48,258 nt of DNA from Rhodococcus sp. (in: high G+C Gram-positive bacteria) (GTDB lineage Bacteria > Actinomycetota > Actinomycetes > Mycobacteriales > Mycobacteriaceae), in NCBI GenBank assembly GCA_004211695.1, contig SEEV01000008.1, forward strand, positions 1 through 48,258, in the 5' to 3' direction. This document shows positions 1 to 7,826 of the stretch, piece by piece. Position 1 is the first letter of the stretch; each line of letters starts with the position of its first letter. The notes beneath the pieces were generated by a model. It had not been told where the DNA came from. It was given only the letters and a program-made list of their open reading frames with translations, and searched no databases. The position numbers and the translations under genes were made by a program.

Positions 1-312
1 AAGAGCCTGGACGCGGACCTGTCCGACTACATCGTCTCCTTCGCCTTCGGGGACATCTATTCCCGAACCAGCCTGACCCAGCAGGAGCAGACGATGGTGA
101 CCATCTCCACGCTGGTCGCCCTGGGCACCGAACCCCAGTTGAAGTTGCACATCAACACCGGCTTCAACGTGGGCCTGACCAAAGAGAAGATCGTCGGTGC
201 TCTGATCCAGTGCATCCCCTACGTCGGGTTCCCGCGCGTGCTCAACGGCCTGACCCTCGTCAAGCAGGTCATGGCAGAGCGGGGTCTCGACGCGGAGTCC
301 TCCACGGACTGA
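1..312 (+). CDS. Carboxymuconolactone decarboxylase-family protein (5' end outside window)
   Basis: The frame is open from base 1 to the TGA at 310-312, so the start lies upstream of the window; about 103 residues are visible. The segment has the family pattern: an IV-F-FGDIYSR stretch, then TMVTISTLVALGTEPQL, a GLTKEKI segment and the closing YVGFPRVLNGL. Members either decarboxylate gamma-carboxymuconolactone in the protocatechuate branch of the beta-ketoadipate pathway or act as AhpD-like peroxidases. No CxxC or CxxH peroxidase motif is visible in this part, although it could lie upstream. The next gene starts 122 bases downstream on the same strand, so co-transcription is possible. The exact substrate is not assignable. 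Confidence 0.8.
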   Translation, partial: KSLDADLSDYIVSFAFGDIYSRTSLTQQEQTMVTISTLVALGTEPQLKLHINTGFNVGLTKEKIVGALIQCIPYVGFPRVLNGLTLVKQVMAERGLDAESSTD

Positions 313-434
313 GCCGATTTCGCCCCACCCCGGCGTCCTCTGACGCCCGCCGAACCCGCCGACAGTTCGATGACTCGCCATGCCGGTCCGGCATCTTCTC
401 TCACAACCTTCTCTCTCACACTCGAGGAACCCTC

Positions 435-1226
435 ATGCATTTGGTAATCGGACTCGGACCCATCGGCGGAAACATCGGCGCACATCTCGCCCAGCTGGGA
501 CAGGAGGTGTACGGCTACGACTTCAACACCGAGCGCGTCCGCGAGTGGTCGGAGGAGACCGCGTCACCGGCCGGCAGCGACCTGGCGGCACTCGACTGGC
601 CGTCCATTGACAGCGTCCACGTCGCGGTACGGCTGGCGGACCAGGTCTCGTCCGTGTTCACGGCGCTCCAGGACCACACCGCGCGGCCGCTGACCGTCTT
701 CGTTCACACCACGCTCGCGCCCGCGGACGCCCGGAAGATCATGTCCTCGGCCCCCGACAACTGGCGCGTCTTCGAGGCCCCAGTGTCGGGTGGCCCCCAG
801 GGTGCCCGCCAAGGCTCGATGACCATCTTCCTCGCCGGACCCGACACCGTCCCTGCGGAGGACCGGCTGCTGGCCGACATCTCCGGCCGCGTCTTCCGGA
901 TGGAGTCCTACGGGCAGCCGGCCCTGGTGAAGCTCCTCAACAATGCGCTTGCCACCTACAACCTGGCTGCCACCGCACGGATGCTCAACCTCGCAGCCGA
1001 ACACGGGGTACCGGCAAAGGGCCTTTTCGAGGTGATCGGCGTGTCGACCGGCCAGAGCTGGATGAGTGACAACCTCGTCGACGTCCAGTACGACCTGCTG
1101 CTCAAGGACGTAGGACTGCTCCGCGGCGAACTCGGTTCACTGCCCGCCGCAGATCTCGACGACGACGTCGAACAGGCGATCCTTCAGGCGCGTGCGCTGC
1201 TGGGCGCCGATACCGAACAGGCGTGA
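435..1226 (+). CDS. NAD(P)-dependent 3-hydroxyisobutyrate dehydrogenase-like (6PGDH-type) oxidoreductase
   Basis: A 263-residue beta-hydroxyacid dehydrogenase. A Rossmann fingerprint, GLGPIGGNIG, lies at residues 6-15. The substrate-binding signature APVSGGPQGARQGSM is at 115-129, and the invariant catalytic lysine is K166 in LVKLLNN. Family members oxidise a beta-hydroxy acid to the semialdehyde or keto acid with NAD(P)+. The protein is about 30 residues shorter than a typical HIBADH (around 295), mainly at the C-terminus. I chose ATG 435 because it starts directly with the Rossmann strand and has GAGGAA a few bases upstream; the open frame extends further 5' but that part has no family sequence. 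It lies next to the CMD-family gene and a broken FUSC gene, so aromatic or branched acid catabolism is plausible. The substrate is unknown. Confidence 0.82.
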   Translation: MHLVIGLGPIGGNIGAHLAQLGQEVYGYDFNTERVREWSEETASPAGSDLAALDWPSIDSVHVAVRLADQVSSVFTALQDHTARPLTVFVHTTLAPADARKIMSSAPDNWRVFEAPVSGGPQGARQGSMTIFLAGPDTVPAEDRLLADISGRVFRMESYGQPALVKLLNNALATYNLAATARMLNLAAEHGVPAKGLFEVIGVSTGQSWMSDNLVDVQYDLLLKDVGLLRGELGSLPAADLDDDVEQAILQARALLGADTEQA

Positions 1227-1230
1227 GCCG

Positions 1231-2717
1231 ATGGGGGACAGTGGGACTGACACCGTCCACCGCACGCGCCCCTGGTTCGTTGATTTCTTCGCACTGCGCG
1301 GCGCGCGAGGAACCATCGCCCCGTCGCTGCAAGCGGGCATCATCTCCTCCGTGACGGTGGCGGTCTCCTGCCTGCTGTTCGGACCGCAGCTGGGTGCGAT
1401 CTCCCTGTTCGGCTCGATGCTCGCCCTGTGGGAGGCCGAGCGGCCGCTGTGGGCGCGGGTGCGCAATGGGCTGCTGATCGCCTCGACGATGAGCGTCGCG
1501 ATGGGCCTCGGCGTCATCGTGGCCCCCTGTCAGTGGGCTACCATCCCGGCGATCGTGCTGCTCATACTGGCCGCCGCCGTTGCCTACTACGCCTTCCTGC
1601 TGACCCGGGGGCCCGGTCCCCTTCTTCTGTTCTACGGCGCCGTCCTCGGCACCTATTTCGGCATGGACCCGCATCTCGGATGGAAAATCGTCGGAATCAC
1701 GGCCTTTGCCGCCCTGTTCGCCGGCTGCCTGACGCTGCTCGTCCTCGTCACCGACCCGAGCGGTCCCGAAGTCTCCTGGCCAGTGCATACGGCGCCGTGA
1801 ACCGTGCCTGGCTGACACTGAACTCCGCCCATCCAGCCACTGCGGGCCGCGGCCATCACCACCGCGAAGGCGAACTCCTCACCATCAACCGGGACCTGGC
1901 CGCCGGCGTCCTGGAAAATTCCCACGTTCCCGGCGAGGTCCGCACGCTCTCGCCCGACACCCCGCTGCTGCTCGGCCGACCCAGCTTCTCCTTCCTGCTG
2001 GCCCATGCCCTGCGCCGGGACTCGGTCGCCTGGTTCACGGCATGGCGAATCGGCCTGGCCGCGGGGGTCGCCGGCGTCGCCAGCGAGCTGGCGGGCATCG
2101 GACACCCCTAATGGGCGATCCTCACGGCCGCACTCGTGCCGCACCAATGGACCGGTCGCAGTGCCACCACGCTGCGGGCCGCCCACCGCGCCGCCGGCAC
2201 GATCGTCGGACTCTTCGTCGTCGCGTTCGTCGTGGTCCTCGACCCCGCCCCCTGGTGGGTCGTGGCCATCATCATCGTCTGCTTGATCGGACAGGACGTT
2301 CTCGTCCCGTTCAACTACTTCCTCGCCCTCATTCTCGTGACTCCTATGTCGCTGCTCGCCATAGAAGCCACCGGCCAGGGTGGAACGCCCTCGGGGCTCC
2401 TCGTGGACCGGTTGCTCGGCACCCTCCTCGGAGTTGCCATCGCCGTGGCCATCACCTGGGCCACCAGCTACCCGTTCCCCGAACGTCTCCTGCGCGCCCA
2501 AAACGCCCGGGTGGGAACTGCTATCGCCGCCGTCGAGGACCACAATGCGGACGGCACAGCATTCACTCCGGCCGGACGAAGGGCGCGCGTCGAACTCAGC
2601 TACCACCTCAGCGTCCTCGACCGCGCCGCCGAGGACCCGCGACGGACGTCCTTGAAGGACACCGACGACGGCCTGATCGACTATGGCTACACGGCGCTGG
2701 CGAAAGCCTGGGTCTAA
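1231..2717 (+). pseudogene. FUSC-family (aromatic acid exporter-type) membrane protein, frameshifted and interrupted by a stop
   Basis: Three consecutive open segments together read as one FUSC/ArAE-type membrane protein of about 495 residues. Segment one (ATG 1231 to TGA 1800) gives the N-terminal membrane half. Near 1765-1797 homology moves to the frame one base earlier, as after loss of one base (or gain of two), and continues through AVNRAWLTL to a TAA at 2109-2111. Directly after that stop the same frame continues WAILTAALVPHQW. The join GHP-stop-WAILTA matches the conserved HPYWA-LTA motif of FUSC proteins with the tyrosine codon changed to TAA. The third segment ends at the TAA 2715-2717. 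Either two sequencing errors occurred or the gene is dead. FUSC proteins export aromatic carboxylates; the start lies 4 bases after the preceding stop. Confidence 0.75.
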
Positions 2718-2799
2718 TGGAGGATCCTGCTCTTCTGGAGAAGGCAGTGCCGTCACTCGTCATCCGGCCGGGCTCACTCAGCGTCTGGCGCGGAGACGA

Positions 2800-4002
2800 T
2801 CAGTGGAACGCCGAGATTCCGGTGATGTCGCGACCTACGAGAAGTGCCTGAATCGAGTCCGTCCCCTCGTAGGTGGACACGACCTCCATATCGGTCAGGT
2901 GACGCGCGACGTGGTTCTCGAGCAGCAGGCCGTTGCCGGCGAGCAGGTCACGCGCCTCGCTACAAATCCACTTGCCCTTCTGCGCGGTGGCCATTTTGAC
3001 CATGGATGCCGTGGCGTTGGTCAGCGCGCCCTTGTCGGCCAGTTCCGCCATGCGGTTGCACATCAGCTGCATCGCGGTCAGCTCGCTGAGCATGTTGGCG
3101 AGACGGGACTGGACCAGCTGGTAGCCGGCGATCGGATTGCCGAACTGCACCCGCTCGGCGGCGTAGTCGGCGGCGATCTCGAAGCAGGCCATGGCGTGGC
3201 CGACGGCCTCCCACGCGGCGCCGCCGCGGGTGGCCTGCAGGACACGGGAGACGTCCGCGAAGGACCTGCAGTTCTCCAGCCGGTCCGCTTCGGGGATGCG
3301 CATGTTCTCGATGACGATGTCAGCCTGCAGAATGGCGCGTTTGCCGATCTTGCCGGTGATGACGATGGGGTTGTAGCCGGCCGGGTGGTGGCCCTTTCCA
3401 TCCTTCTCTACGACGAAGGCATTGACCTCGCCGTCCTCGGTGTTGCGGGCGAACAGTACGACCACATCCGCCGCGTGTCCGTTGCCGATCCAGCGCTTGT
3501 GGCCGTCGATCACCCACGTGTCACCGTCGGGGCGGGCGCTGGTTTCCAGTGCGACCGAGTCGGACCCGTGGTCCGGTTCGGTCAATGCGAACGCACCCGT
3601 CGTTTCGAGCCCGGCCAGGGCAGGCAGCCAGCGTTGCCGCTGTTCGGGGCTGCCGAGCAGGTTCAACGCGCCCATACACAGGTTGGAGTGCACACCGAGG
3701 AAGGTGTTGATGCTCCCGTCGGCCCTGGCCGTCTCGCGGGCGACCATGCCCGCTGCCTTCCGGCTCATCCCCGGGCACCCGTAGCCCTGGATGGTTGTTC
3801 CGATGATGCCGAGCTCGGCCAATGGAGGCAGCAGTTCGTAGGGGAACTCGGCCTTCTCCCAATAGCCGTTGATGACGGGAAGGACCCGCTGTTCGGCGAA
3901 CTCGCGGACCTTGTCGCGGATCGCCAGCTCCTCCGGGGTCAGCTCGTCGTCGAGGTGCAAGTAGTCGGAGACCGCGGCGGCGCGCTTCGATGTGGTGGTC
4001 AC
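2800..4002 (-). CDS. Acyl-CoA dehydrogenase, glutaryl-CoA dehydrogenase-like
   Basis: A 400-residue FAD-dependent acyl-CoA dehydrogenase that introduces a 2,3-double bond into an acyl-CoA and passes electrons to ETF. Visible signatures are ALTEPDHGSDS at residues 139-149, the KRWIGNG segment, the ATRGGAAWEAVGHA segment that corresponds to the R-GIAWG stretch of glutaryl-CoA dehydrogenases, and STYEGTDSIQALLVGRDITG near the C-terminus, whose glutamate is the predicted catalytic base. The last motif is very close to the glutaryl-CoA dehydrogenase subgroup, suggesting a dicarboxylyl-CoA or similar substrate. GTG 4002 was chosen because GAGAGGA lies just upstream and the family N-terminus begins there. 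It follows the CoA transferase by 46 bases on the same strand and probably acts on the thioester that enzyme forms. Confidence 0.88.
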   Translation of the reverse strand: MTTTSKRAAAVSDYLHLDDELTPEELAIRDKVREFAEQRVLPVINGYWEKAEFPYELLPPLAELGIIGTTIQGYGCPGMSRKAAGMVARETARADGSINTFLGVHSNLCMGALNLLGSPEQRQRWLPALAGLETTGAFALTEPDHGSDSVALETSARPDGDTWVIDGHKRWIGNGHAADVVVLFARNTEDGEVNAFVVEKDGKGHHPAGYNPIVITGKIGKRAILQADIVIENMRIPEADRLENCRSFADVSRVLQATRGGAAWEAVGHAMACFEIAADYAAERVQFGNPIAGYQLVQSRLANMLSELTAMQLMCNRMAELADKGALTNATASMVKMATAQKGKWICSEARDLLAGNGLLLENHVARHLTDMEVVSTYEGTDSIQALLVGRDITGISAFH

Positions 4003-4048
4003 GGATGGGTCCTCTCTCGCCGCTCCCCTGGAGGGTTGCTGGTTCGGG

Positions 4049-5293
4049 CTAGGTTCGTGAAGCGGCCGAGAGCAGCCACTCGAGGATGTCACCGCGGTCG
4101 GCGTCGATGCCGGGCGGCACGAGGTCGTAGCTGGCCGGCGTCGCCGAGAACGTGATCGGGTTGCGGACCCCCGGAAGAGCCTTCTCGCCGTCTCCCACCT
4201 CCACGACCGGTTCCAGCCCGAGGCGCTGCGCGAATTCGAATCCACCGCGGACATCGTTGATCGGGGCACACGGCAACTGTGCCTCGGTGAAGATGTCGAA
4301 CCATTCGGACGCGGTCCGGGCGGCCAGCAGTTCCTGCAGGATGGGGCGCAGTGCCGAACGGTTGTGGCTGCGGTCCGGCGGTGTTGCAAACCTGGGATCC
4401 GTGGCCAGCTCGTGTGCGCCGAGGGCATCGCACAGAGTCCGGAACTGCCGGTCGTTTCCGATGGCGAGGACGATGTCGCCGTCCGCGGTGGGCAGCGGCT
4501 CGTAGGGGTAGATGCTGGGATGCTCATTGCCCATGCGGGTCGGCACATTTCCGCTGAGCAGGAACCCGGCGGTCTGATTGACCATGCCCGACAACGCCGA
4601 GGACATGAGGTTTACCTCGATGCGCTGGCCCCGGCCACTCCGACTGCGCTCGTGCAGCGCGGAGAGGACGCCGATGGCCGCATGGAGTCCGGTGATGACG
4701 TCGAAGACCGCGACGCCGGAGCGGTAGGCGGGGAACTCCGGATCTCCGGTGAGGCTCATCAGCCCGGACATCGCCTGGACGAGCAGGTCGTATCCAGGCA
4801 GGGTGGCTCCTCCGGCCGAGCCGAATCCGGTGATGGACGCATACACGACAGCGGGATTGCGTTCCGCGGTGGACGCATAATCCAGGCCGAAGCGGTCCAG
4901 TCCGCCGGGCTTGAAGTTCTCGACGACGACGTCGGCGCTCTCGGCAATCCCGCGGGCCGTCTCGAGATCGTCGGGGTCGCCGAAGTCCAACGCGATCGAC
5001 CTCTTGTTCCGGTTGATCGACAGGTAGTACGTGGACTGGCCGTCGAAGACCGGCGGTTTCCATGCACGTGTTTCATCACCGGACGGGCCCTCCACCTTGA
5101 TGACGGTGGCGCCCATGTCTGCCAGAAGCATGGTGCAGTAGGGCCCGGCAAGGACCCGGCTGAAGTCGGCGACAACGATTCCGGCCAACGGCCCGCTTGC
5201 GGTGCGGCCGAAGGCATCCTGGTGCGGTCGTCCCGGTTGCCGATCTTCGGTCGCCTCCGGGGCGAAGGCGGTGTCGTTGCTCTGCAGTGTCAT
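4049..5293 (-). CDS. CaiB/BaiF (family III) CoA transferase
   Basis: A 414-residue family III CoA transferase. It moves CoA from a donor thioester to a free carboxylic acid through an aspartyl-CoA intermediate. The N-terminal PLAGIVVADFSRVLAGPY motif, the VIKVE-PSGDETRAW segment and VVVENFKPG are all present. The predicted catalytic aspartate is D169 in LPGYDLLVQAMSGLMS. Length matches the family (about 400). It is the first gene of a two-gene minus-strand operon with the glutaryl-CoA-dehydrogenase-like enzyme, which suggests activation followed by dehydrogenation of the same acid. It is divergent from the LysR regulator at 5400, whose operator candidates lie in the 106-base gap. The acid substrate cannot be read from sequence. 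Confidence 0.9.
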   Translation of the reverse strand: MTLQSNDTAFAPEATEDRQPGRPHQDAFGRTASGPLAGIVVADFSRVLAGPYCTMLLADMGATVIKVEGPSGDETRAWKPPVFDGQSTYYLSINRNKRSIALDFGDPDDLETARGIAESADVVVENFKPGGLDRFGLDYASTAERNPAVVYASITGFGSAGGATLPGYDLLVQAMSGLMSLTGDPEFPAYRSGVAVFDVITGLHAAIGVLSALHERSRSGRGQRIEVNLMSSALSGMVNQTAGFLLSGNVPTRMGNEHPSIYPYEPLPTADGDIVLAIGNDRQFRTLCDALGAHELATDPRFATPPDRSHNRSALRPILQELLAARTASEWFDIFTEAQLPCAPINDVRGGFEFAQRLGLEPVVEVGDGEKALPGVRNPITFSATPASYDLVPPGIDADRGDILEWLLSAASRT

Positions 5294-5338
5294 GAGTCTT
5301 CTTCCGTGTGGGAAATCCCTTCAACCATCCCACCGTCA

Positions 5339-5371
5339 TTACGCCGCGTCCAATACTTACTGGTGGCGTAA
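5339..5371. promoter_or_regulatory. Inverted repeat in divergent promoter, candidate LysR operator
   Basis: TTACGCC at 5339-5345 and GGCGTAA at 5365-5371 are a perfect 7-bp inverted repeat with 19 bases between, in the gap between the minus-strand CoA transferase and the plus-strand LysR gene. LysR regulators usually bind interrupted dyads in the divergent region they control, so this is a reasonable binding-site candidate. The assignment is inferred from position. Confidence 0.45.
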
Positions 5372-5378
5372 CTATTTC

Positions 5379-5390
5379 ATTTCATGAAAT
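5379..5390. promoter_or_regulatory. Perfect 12-bp palindrome next to LysR start
   Basis: ATTTCATGAAAT at 5379-5390 is a perfect palindrome ending 10 bases before the LysR ATG at 5400. It is AT-rich in a very GC-rich neighbourhood. It could be an autoregulatory site or part of a -10 region. Position and symmetry are the only evidence. Confidence 0.4.
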
Positions 5391-5399
5391 AATTCGGTT

Positions 5400-6344
5400 A
5401 TGGATTTCCAACAACTGCGGGTGTTCCTCGCAGTGGCCGAGGAACTGCATTTCGCGCGGGCCGCCGAGCGACTCCACCTCGCGCAGCCGCCGGTCAGCCG
5501 GATTGTGCGACAACTCGAGCGCGACCTCGGAACTGACCTCTTCATCCGGAGCACCCGCAGCGTCCGGTTGACCGCGTCAGGAACGGCGCTGGTGGCGCCC
5601 GCCCAGGAGATGCTCGCCGCCGAGCGACGGGCTCGCGCCACCGTGCTGGCCGCCGATCGCGGGGAGGCAGGGACGGTCACGTTCGCCTATGCCGGTGCAT
5701 CGACCCACGTACTCGTGGGAGTGCTCGCCCGGGAGGTCAGGAAGGCTCACCCGGGGATTGAATTTCGGCTCTACAGTCAGGATTTCGCGCTCCCGGCCCT
5801 CGCCCGGGTTCTCCGGGGCGAGGTCGATGTCAGCCTCGGCCGGTGGGATTTCGTGCCCGCCGGCGTCCGGTCCCGCATCATCGTCGAGGAACACCTCGTC
5901 GTGGCCGTCCCGGCATCCCACCCGCTCGCCTCGAAACAGGAGGTGCTCATGGCGGAGCTTGCCGGCGAGCCGTTCGTGGCCCTGCCTCCGCACGAGGGCT
6001 CGGTACTGGGTGACCGGCTGCGCAGACTGAGCCTGGGAGCGGGGTTCGATCCCGACATCGTGCAGAGGGCGCCCGATTCGTGGACCGCCATGGCGCTGGT
6101 GGGTGCCGAAGTCGGATGCTCCCTGACGGTGTCGTCCGTGGCGGAGAACGTGACGGACCCGCATGTGCACTTCCTGCGGGTGCTCGACGAGACCCTGCCG
6201 ATCCATCTGCGCATGGCGTGGCGCCCGGCCTCGGACAACCCGGCCCTGCCTCCGGTCCTCTCCCTTGCAGAACGCGTCTGGCCCGGCCGTCCCGACGACG
6301 CAACCACGCAACCCAACGATCAACCTGCCGGCACTTTCCTGTGA
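5400..6344 (+). CDS. LysR-family transcriptional regulator
   Basis: A 314-residue LysR-type regulator. The N-terminal winged helix-turn-helix is clear: MDFQQLRVFLAVAEELHF at residues 1-18, RAAERLHLAQPPVSRIVRQLE for the recognition helix region, and LGTDLFIRSTRSVRLTASG for the wing. The rest is the periplasmic-binding-protein-like effector domain, including the FAYAGASTHVLVGVLARE opening. The N-terminus closely resembles the LysR at 19867-20766, so the two belong to one subgroup. It is transcribed divergently from the CoA transferase / acyl-CoA dehydrogenase pair and lies upstream of the P450 operon. It most likely controls the former and possibly also the latter. The effector is unknown, probably an aromatic or organic acid. 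Confidence 0.92.
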   Translation: MDFQQLRVFLAVAEELHFARAAERLHLAQPPVSRIVRQLERDLGTDLFIRSTRSVRLTASGTALVAPAQEMLAAERRARATVLAADRGEAGTVTFAYAGASTHVLVGVLAREVRKAHPGIEFRLYSQDFALPALARVLRGEVDVSLGRWDFVPAGVRSRIIVEEHLVVAVPASHPLASKQEVLMAELAGEPFVALPPHEGSVLGDRLRRLSLGAGFDPDIVQRAPDSWTAMALVGAEVGCSLTVSSVAENVTDPHVHFLRVLDETLPIHLRMAWRPASDNPALPPVLSLAERVWPGRPDDATTQPNDQPAGTFL

Positions 6345-6459
6345 AGAGCATTCCTGACCAGCGCAGCTGACGACCGCGGATCTGACATCAATCTGCTGCA
6401 TGTTCCTATATGCACAATATGAGTTGGATTTATGTGAGTGGAGTCACTTCACTGAGTGC

Positions 6460-7635
6460 ATGACCAGCAATCCCGCGAGTTCCGATGTCGACCTCTTCGC
6501 CGACGAGATCCTGACCGACCCCTACCCGACGTACGCCGAACTCCGCGATCTCGGCGCGGTGGTGCATCTGCCCGCCAATGACGTCTATGCCCTGACCCGA
6601 TACGACGTCATCCGCGACGCGCTGGCCGACCCCGGCACGTTCTCGTCCCGGACGATCGGCTTCAACTCCATGGTCAACGAGGCGCTGCAAGGCACGTCGC
6701 TGGCCTCCGACCCGCCGATCCACGCCAAATTGCGCGCGACGCTCACCGAGAACCTCTCCCCGCGGGCACTGCGGGGACTGAAAGACCAGATCCGGACCAA
6801 GGCCGATGCGCTGGTCGCGGACCTGGTTGCCAGGGGGTCGTTCGAGGCCATCGATGCGCTGGCCCGCGCCCTGCCGCTCGAGGTCGTCGCGGACCTGATC
6901 GGCTTCACCGGCGAGGTGCGCGACAACATGCTGCGCTGGGGACAGGCCGCGATGGAGGTCATCGGTCCGATGAACCAGCGGACTGCGGAGAACTTCCCGA
7001 TCGCCGGCGAACTCTACGGTTGGTGCACCGGGGTCCGGGCCGAGGATCTGGCGCCGGGGTCGGTCGGCCGCGGCATCTTCGATGCCGAGGGCCGGGGCGC
7101 CATCCCTCCCGGCACCGCCGGCCACATCATCCACCAGTACCTGGGCGCGGGTGTGGACACCACGATCGCTGCGCTCGGCAACATCGTCGCGCTCTTCTCA
7201 GCCTTCCCCGACCAATTCGACCTTGTCCGAAAGGATCCCGCCCTGGTGCCGGCAGCTTTCAACGAGGTCCTCCGATTCTGGGCGCCGGTGCATGCCTGGG
7301 GCCGCTTCGTCACCCAGGACGTACACATCGACGGCACCGTGGTGCCGGCCGGGTCCCAGGTGGCGATTCTCTTCGGTGCAGGCAACCGCGACCCGCGGCA
7401 CTACGAGAACCCGGACGCCTTTCTGATCGAACGGAACCCGGTCGACCACCTCTCCTTCGGTTACGGCCCGCACGGCTGCGCCGGCCAGGGCCTGGCCCGC
7501 TTGGAAGCCCACGCCGTCATCGGGGCACTGGCCGTCCACGCTCAGCGGCTGGTGGCCGCCGAGCCGGTTCGGTTGCCCAGCAACATCACCCGCTCCATCG
7601 ACGTACTCGAGATCCTGAAGGTGGTCCCAGCATGA
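6460..7635 (+). CDS. Cytochrome P450 (bacterial class I)
   Basis: A 391-residue soluble P450. The I-helix oxygen-activation motif GAGVDTT is at residues 229-235, the ExxR pair is E269-R272, and the haem loop is FGYGPHGCAG with the cysteine ligand at C340. The upstream in-frame ATG at 6400 would add 20 residues with no P450 character, so ATG 6460 is preferred. The general pattern (DPYPTYAELRDLGAVV N-terminus, aromatic-rich substrate regions) resembles CYP199-like aromatic-acid P450s, but that is only a resemblance. Its stop overlaps the ferredoxin start (ATGA), and a ferredoxin reductase follows, so all electron-transfer partners are supplied by the operon. The reaction is hydroxylation or O-demethylation of an unknown small molecule. 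Confidence 0.93.
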   Translation: MTSNPASSDVDLFADEILTDPYPTYAELRDLGAVVHLPANDVYALTRYDVIRDALADPGTFSSRTIGFNSMVNEALQGTSLASDPPIHAKLRATLTENLSPRALRGLKDQIRTKADALVADLVARGSFEAIDALARALPLEVVADLIGFTGEVRDNMLRWGQAAMEVIGPMNQRTAENFPIAGELYGWCTGVRAEDLAPGSVGRGIFDAEGRGAIPPGTAGHIIHQYLGAGVDTTIAALGNIVALFSAFPDQFDLVRKDPALVPAAFNEVLRFWAPVHAWGRFVTQDVHIDGTVVPAGSQVAILFGAGNRDPRHYENPDAFLIERNPVDHLSFGYGPHGCAGQGLARLEAHAVIGALAVHAQRLVAAEPVRLPSNITRSIDVLEILKVVPA

Positions 7636-7826
7636 AAATTACAATCGACCGGCCCCGTTGTGAGGGCCACGGACTGTGCGAAGAGATCGCTCCCGACCTG
7701 ATGCACCTCGACGACGAGGGCGAACTGATCCTCGACGTCGAAGAGCTCCCCGAGGGAAGCCCCGAAATCGCTGACGCCGGCGCCGCTGTCCGGGTCTGTC
7801 CCGTGGCTGCACTCAAACTCTCATGA
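7632..7826 (+). CDS. Small ferredoxin, probably [3Fe-4S], P450 redox partner
   Basis: A 64-residue ferredoxin starting in an ATGA overlap with the P450 stop. Cysteines are C10, C16 and C56, in RCEGHGLCEE and VRVCPVAAL. This gives the CxxHGxC ... CP arrangement of single-cluster actinobacterial P450 ferredoxins, in which a histidine stands where a [4Fe-4S] ferredoxin would have a cysteine; a [3Fe-4S] cluster is therefore expected. It would carry electrons from the reductase encoded immediately downstream to the P450. Both junctions overlap by four bases, so translation of the three genes is probably coupled. Short, but confident because of the motif and the context. Confidence 0.92.
   Translation: MKITIDRPRCEGHGLCEEIAPDLMHLDDEGELILDVEELPEGSPEIADAGAAVRVCPVAALKLS

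Noticed and set aside
210..434. Extended 5' start for the hydroxyacid dehydrogenase
   Set aside because: The extra 75 residues overlap the end of the CMD-like gene in another frame and contain no family sequence; ATG 435 has a ribosome-binding site and starts at the Rossmann strand.
2683..4155. Long plus-strand frame across the acyl-CoA dehydrogenase and CoA transferase end
   Set aside because: The minus-strand reading gives full family motifs; the plus-strand product is low-complexity and arginine/glycine-rich, as expected for a shadow frame.
6395..6459. Short dyads TGCAT/ATGCA and AGTG/CACT upstream of the P450 as operators
   Set aside because: Arms of four to five bases are expected by chance in this sequence; not enough support.
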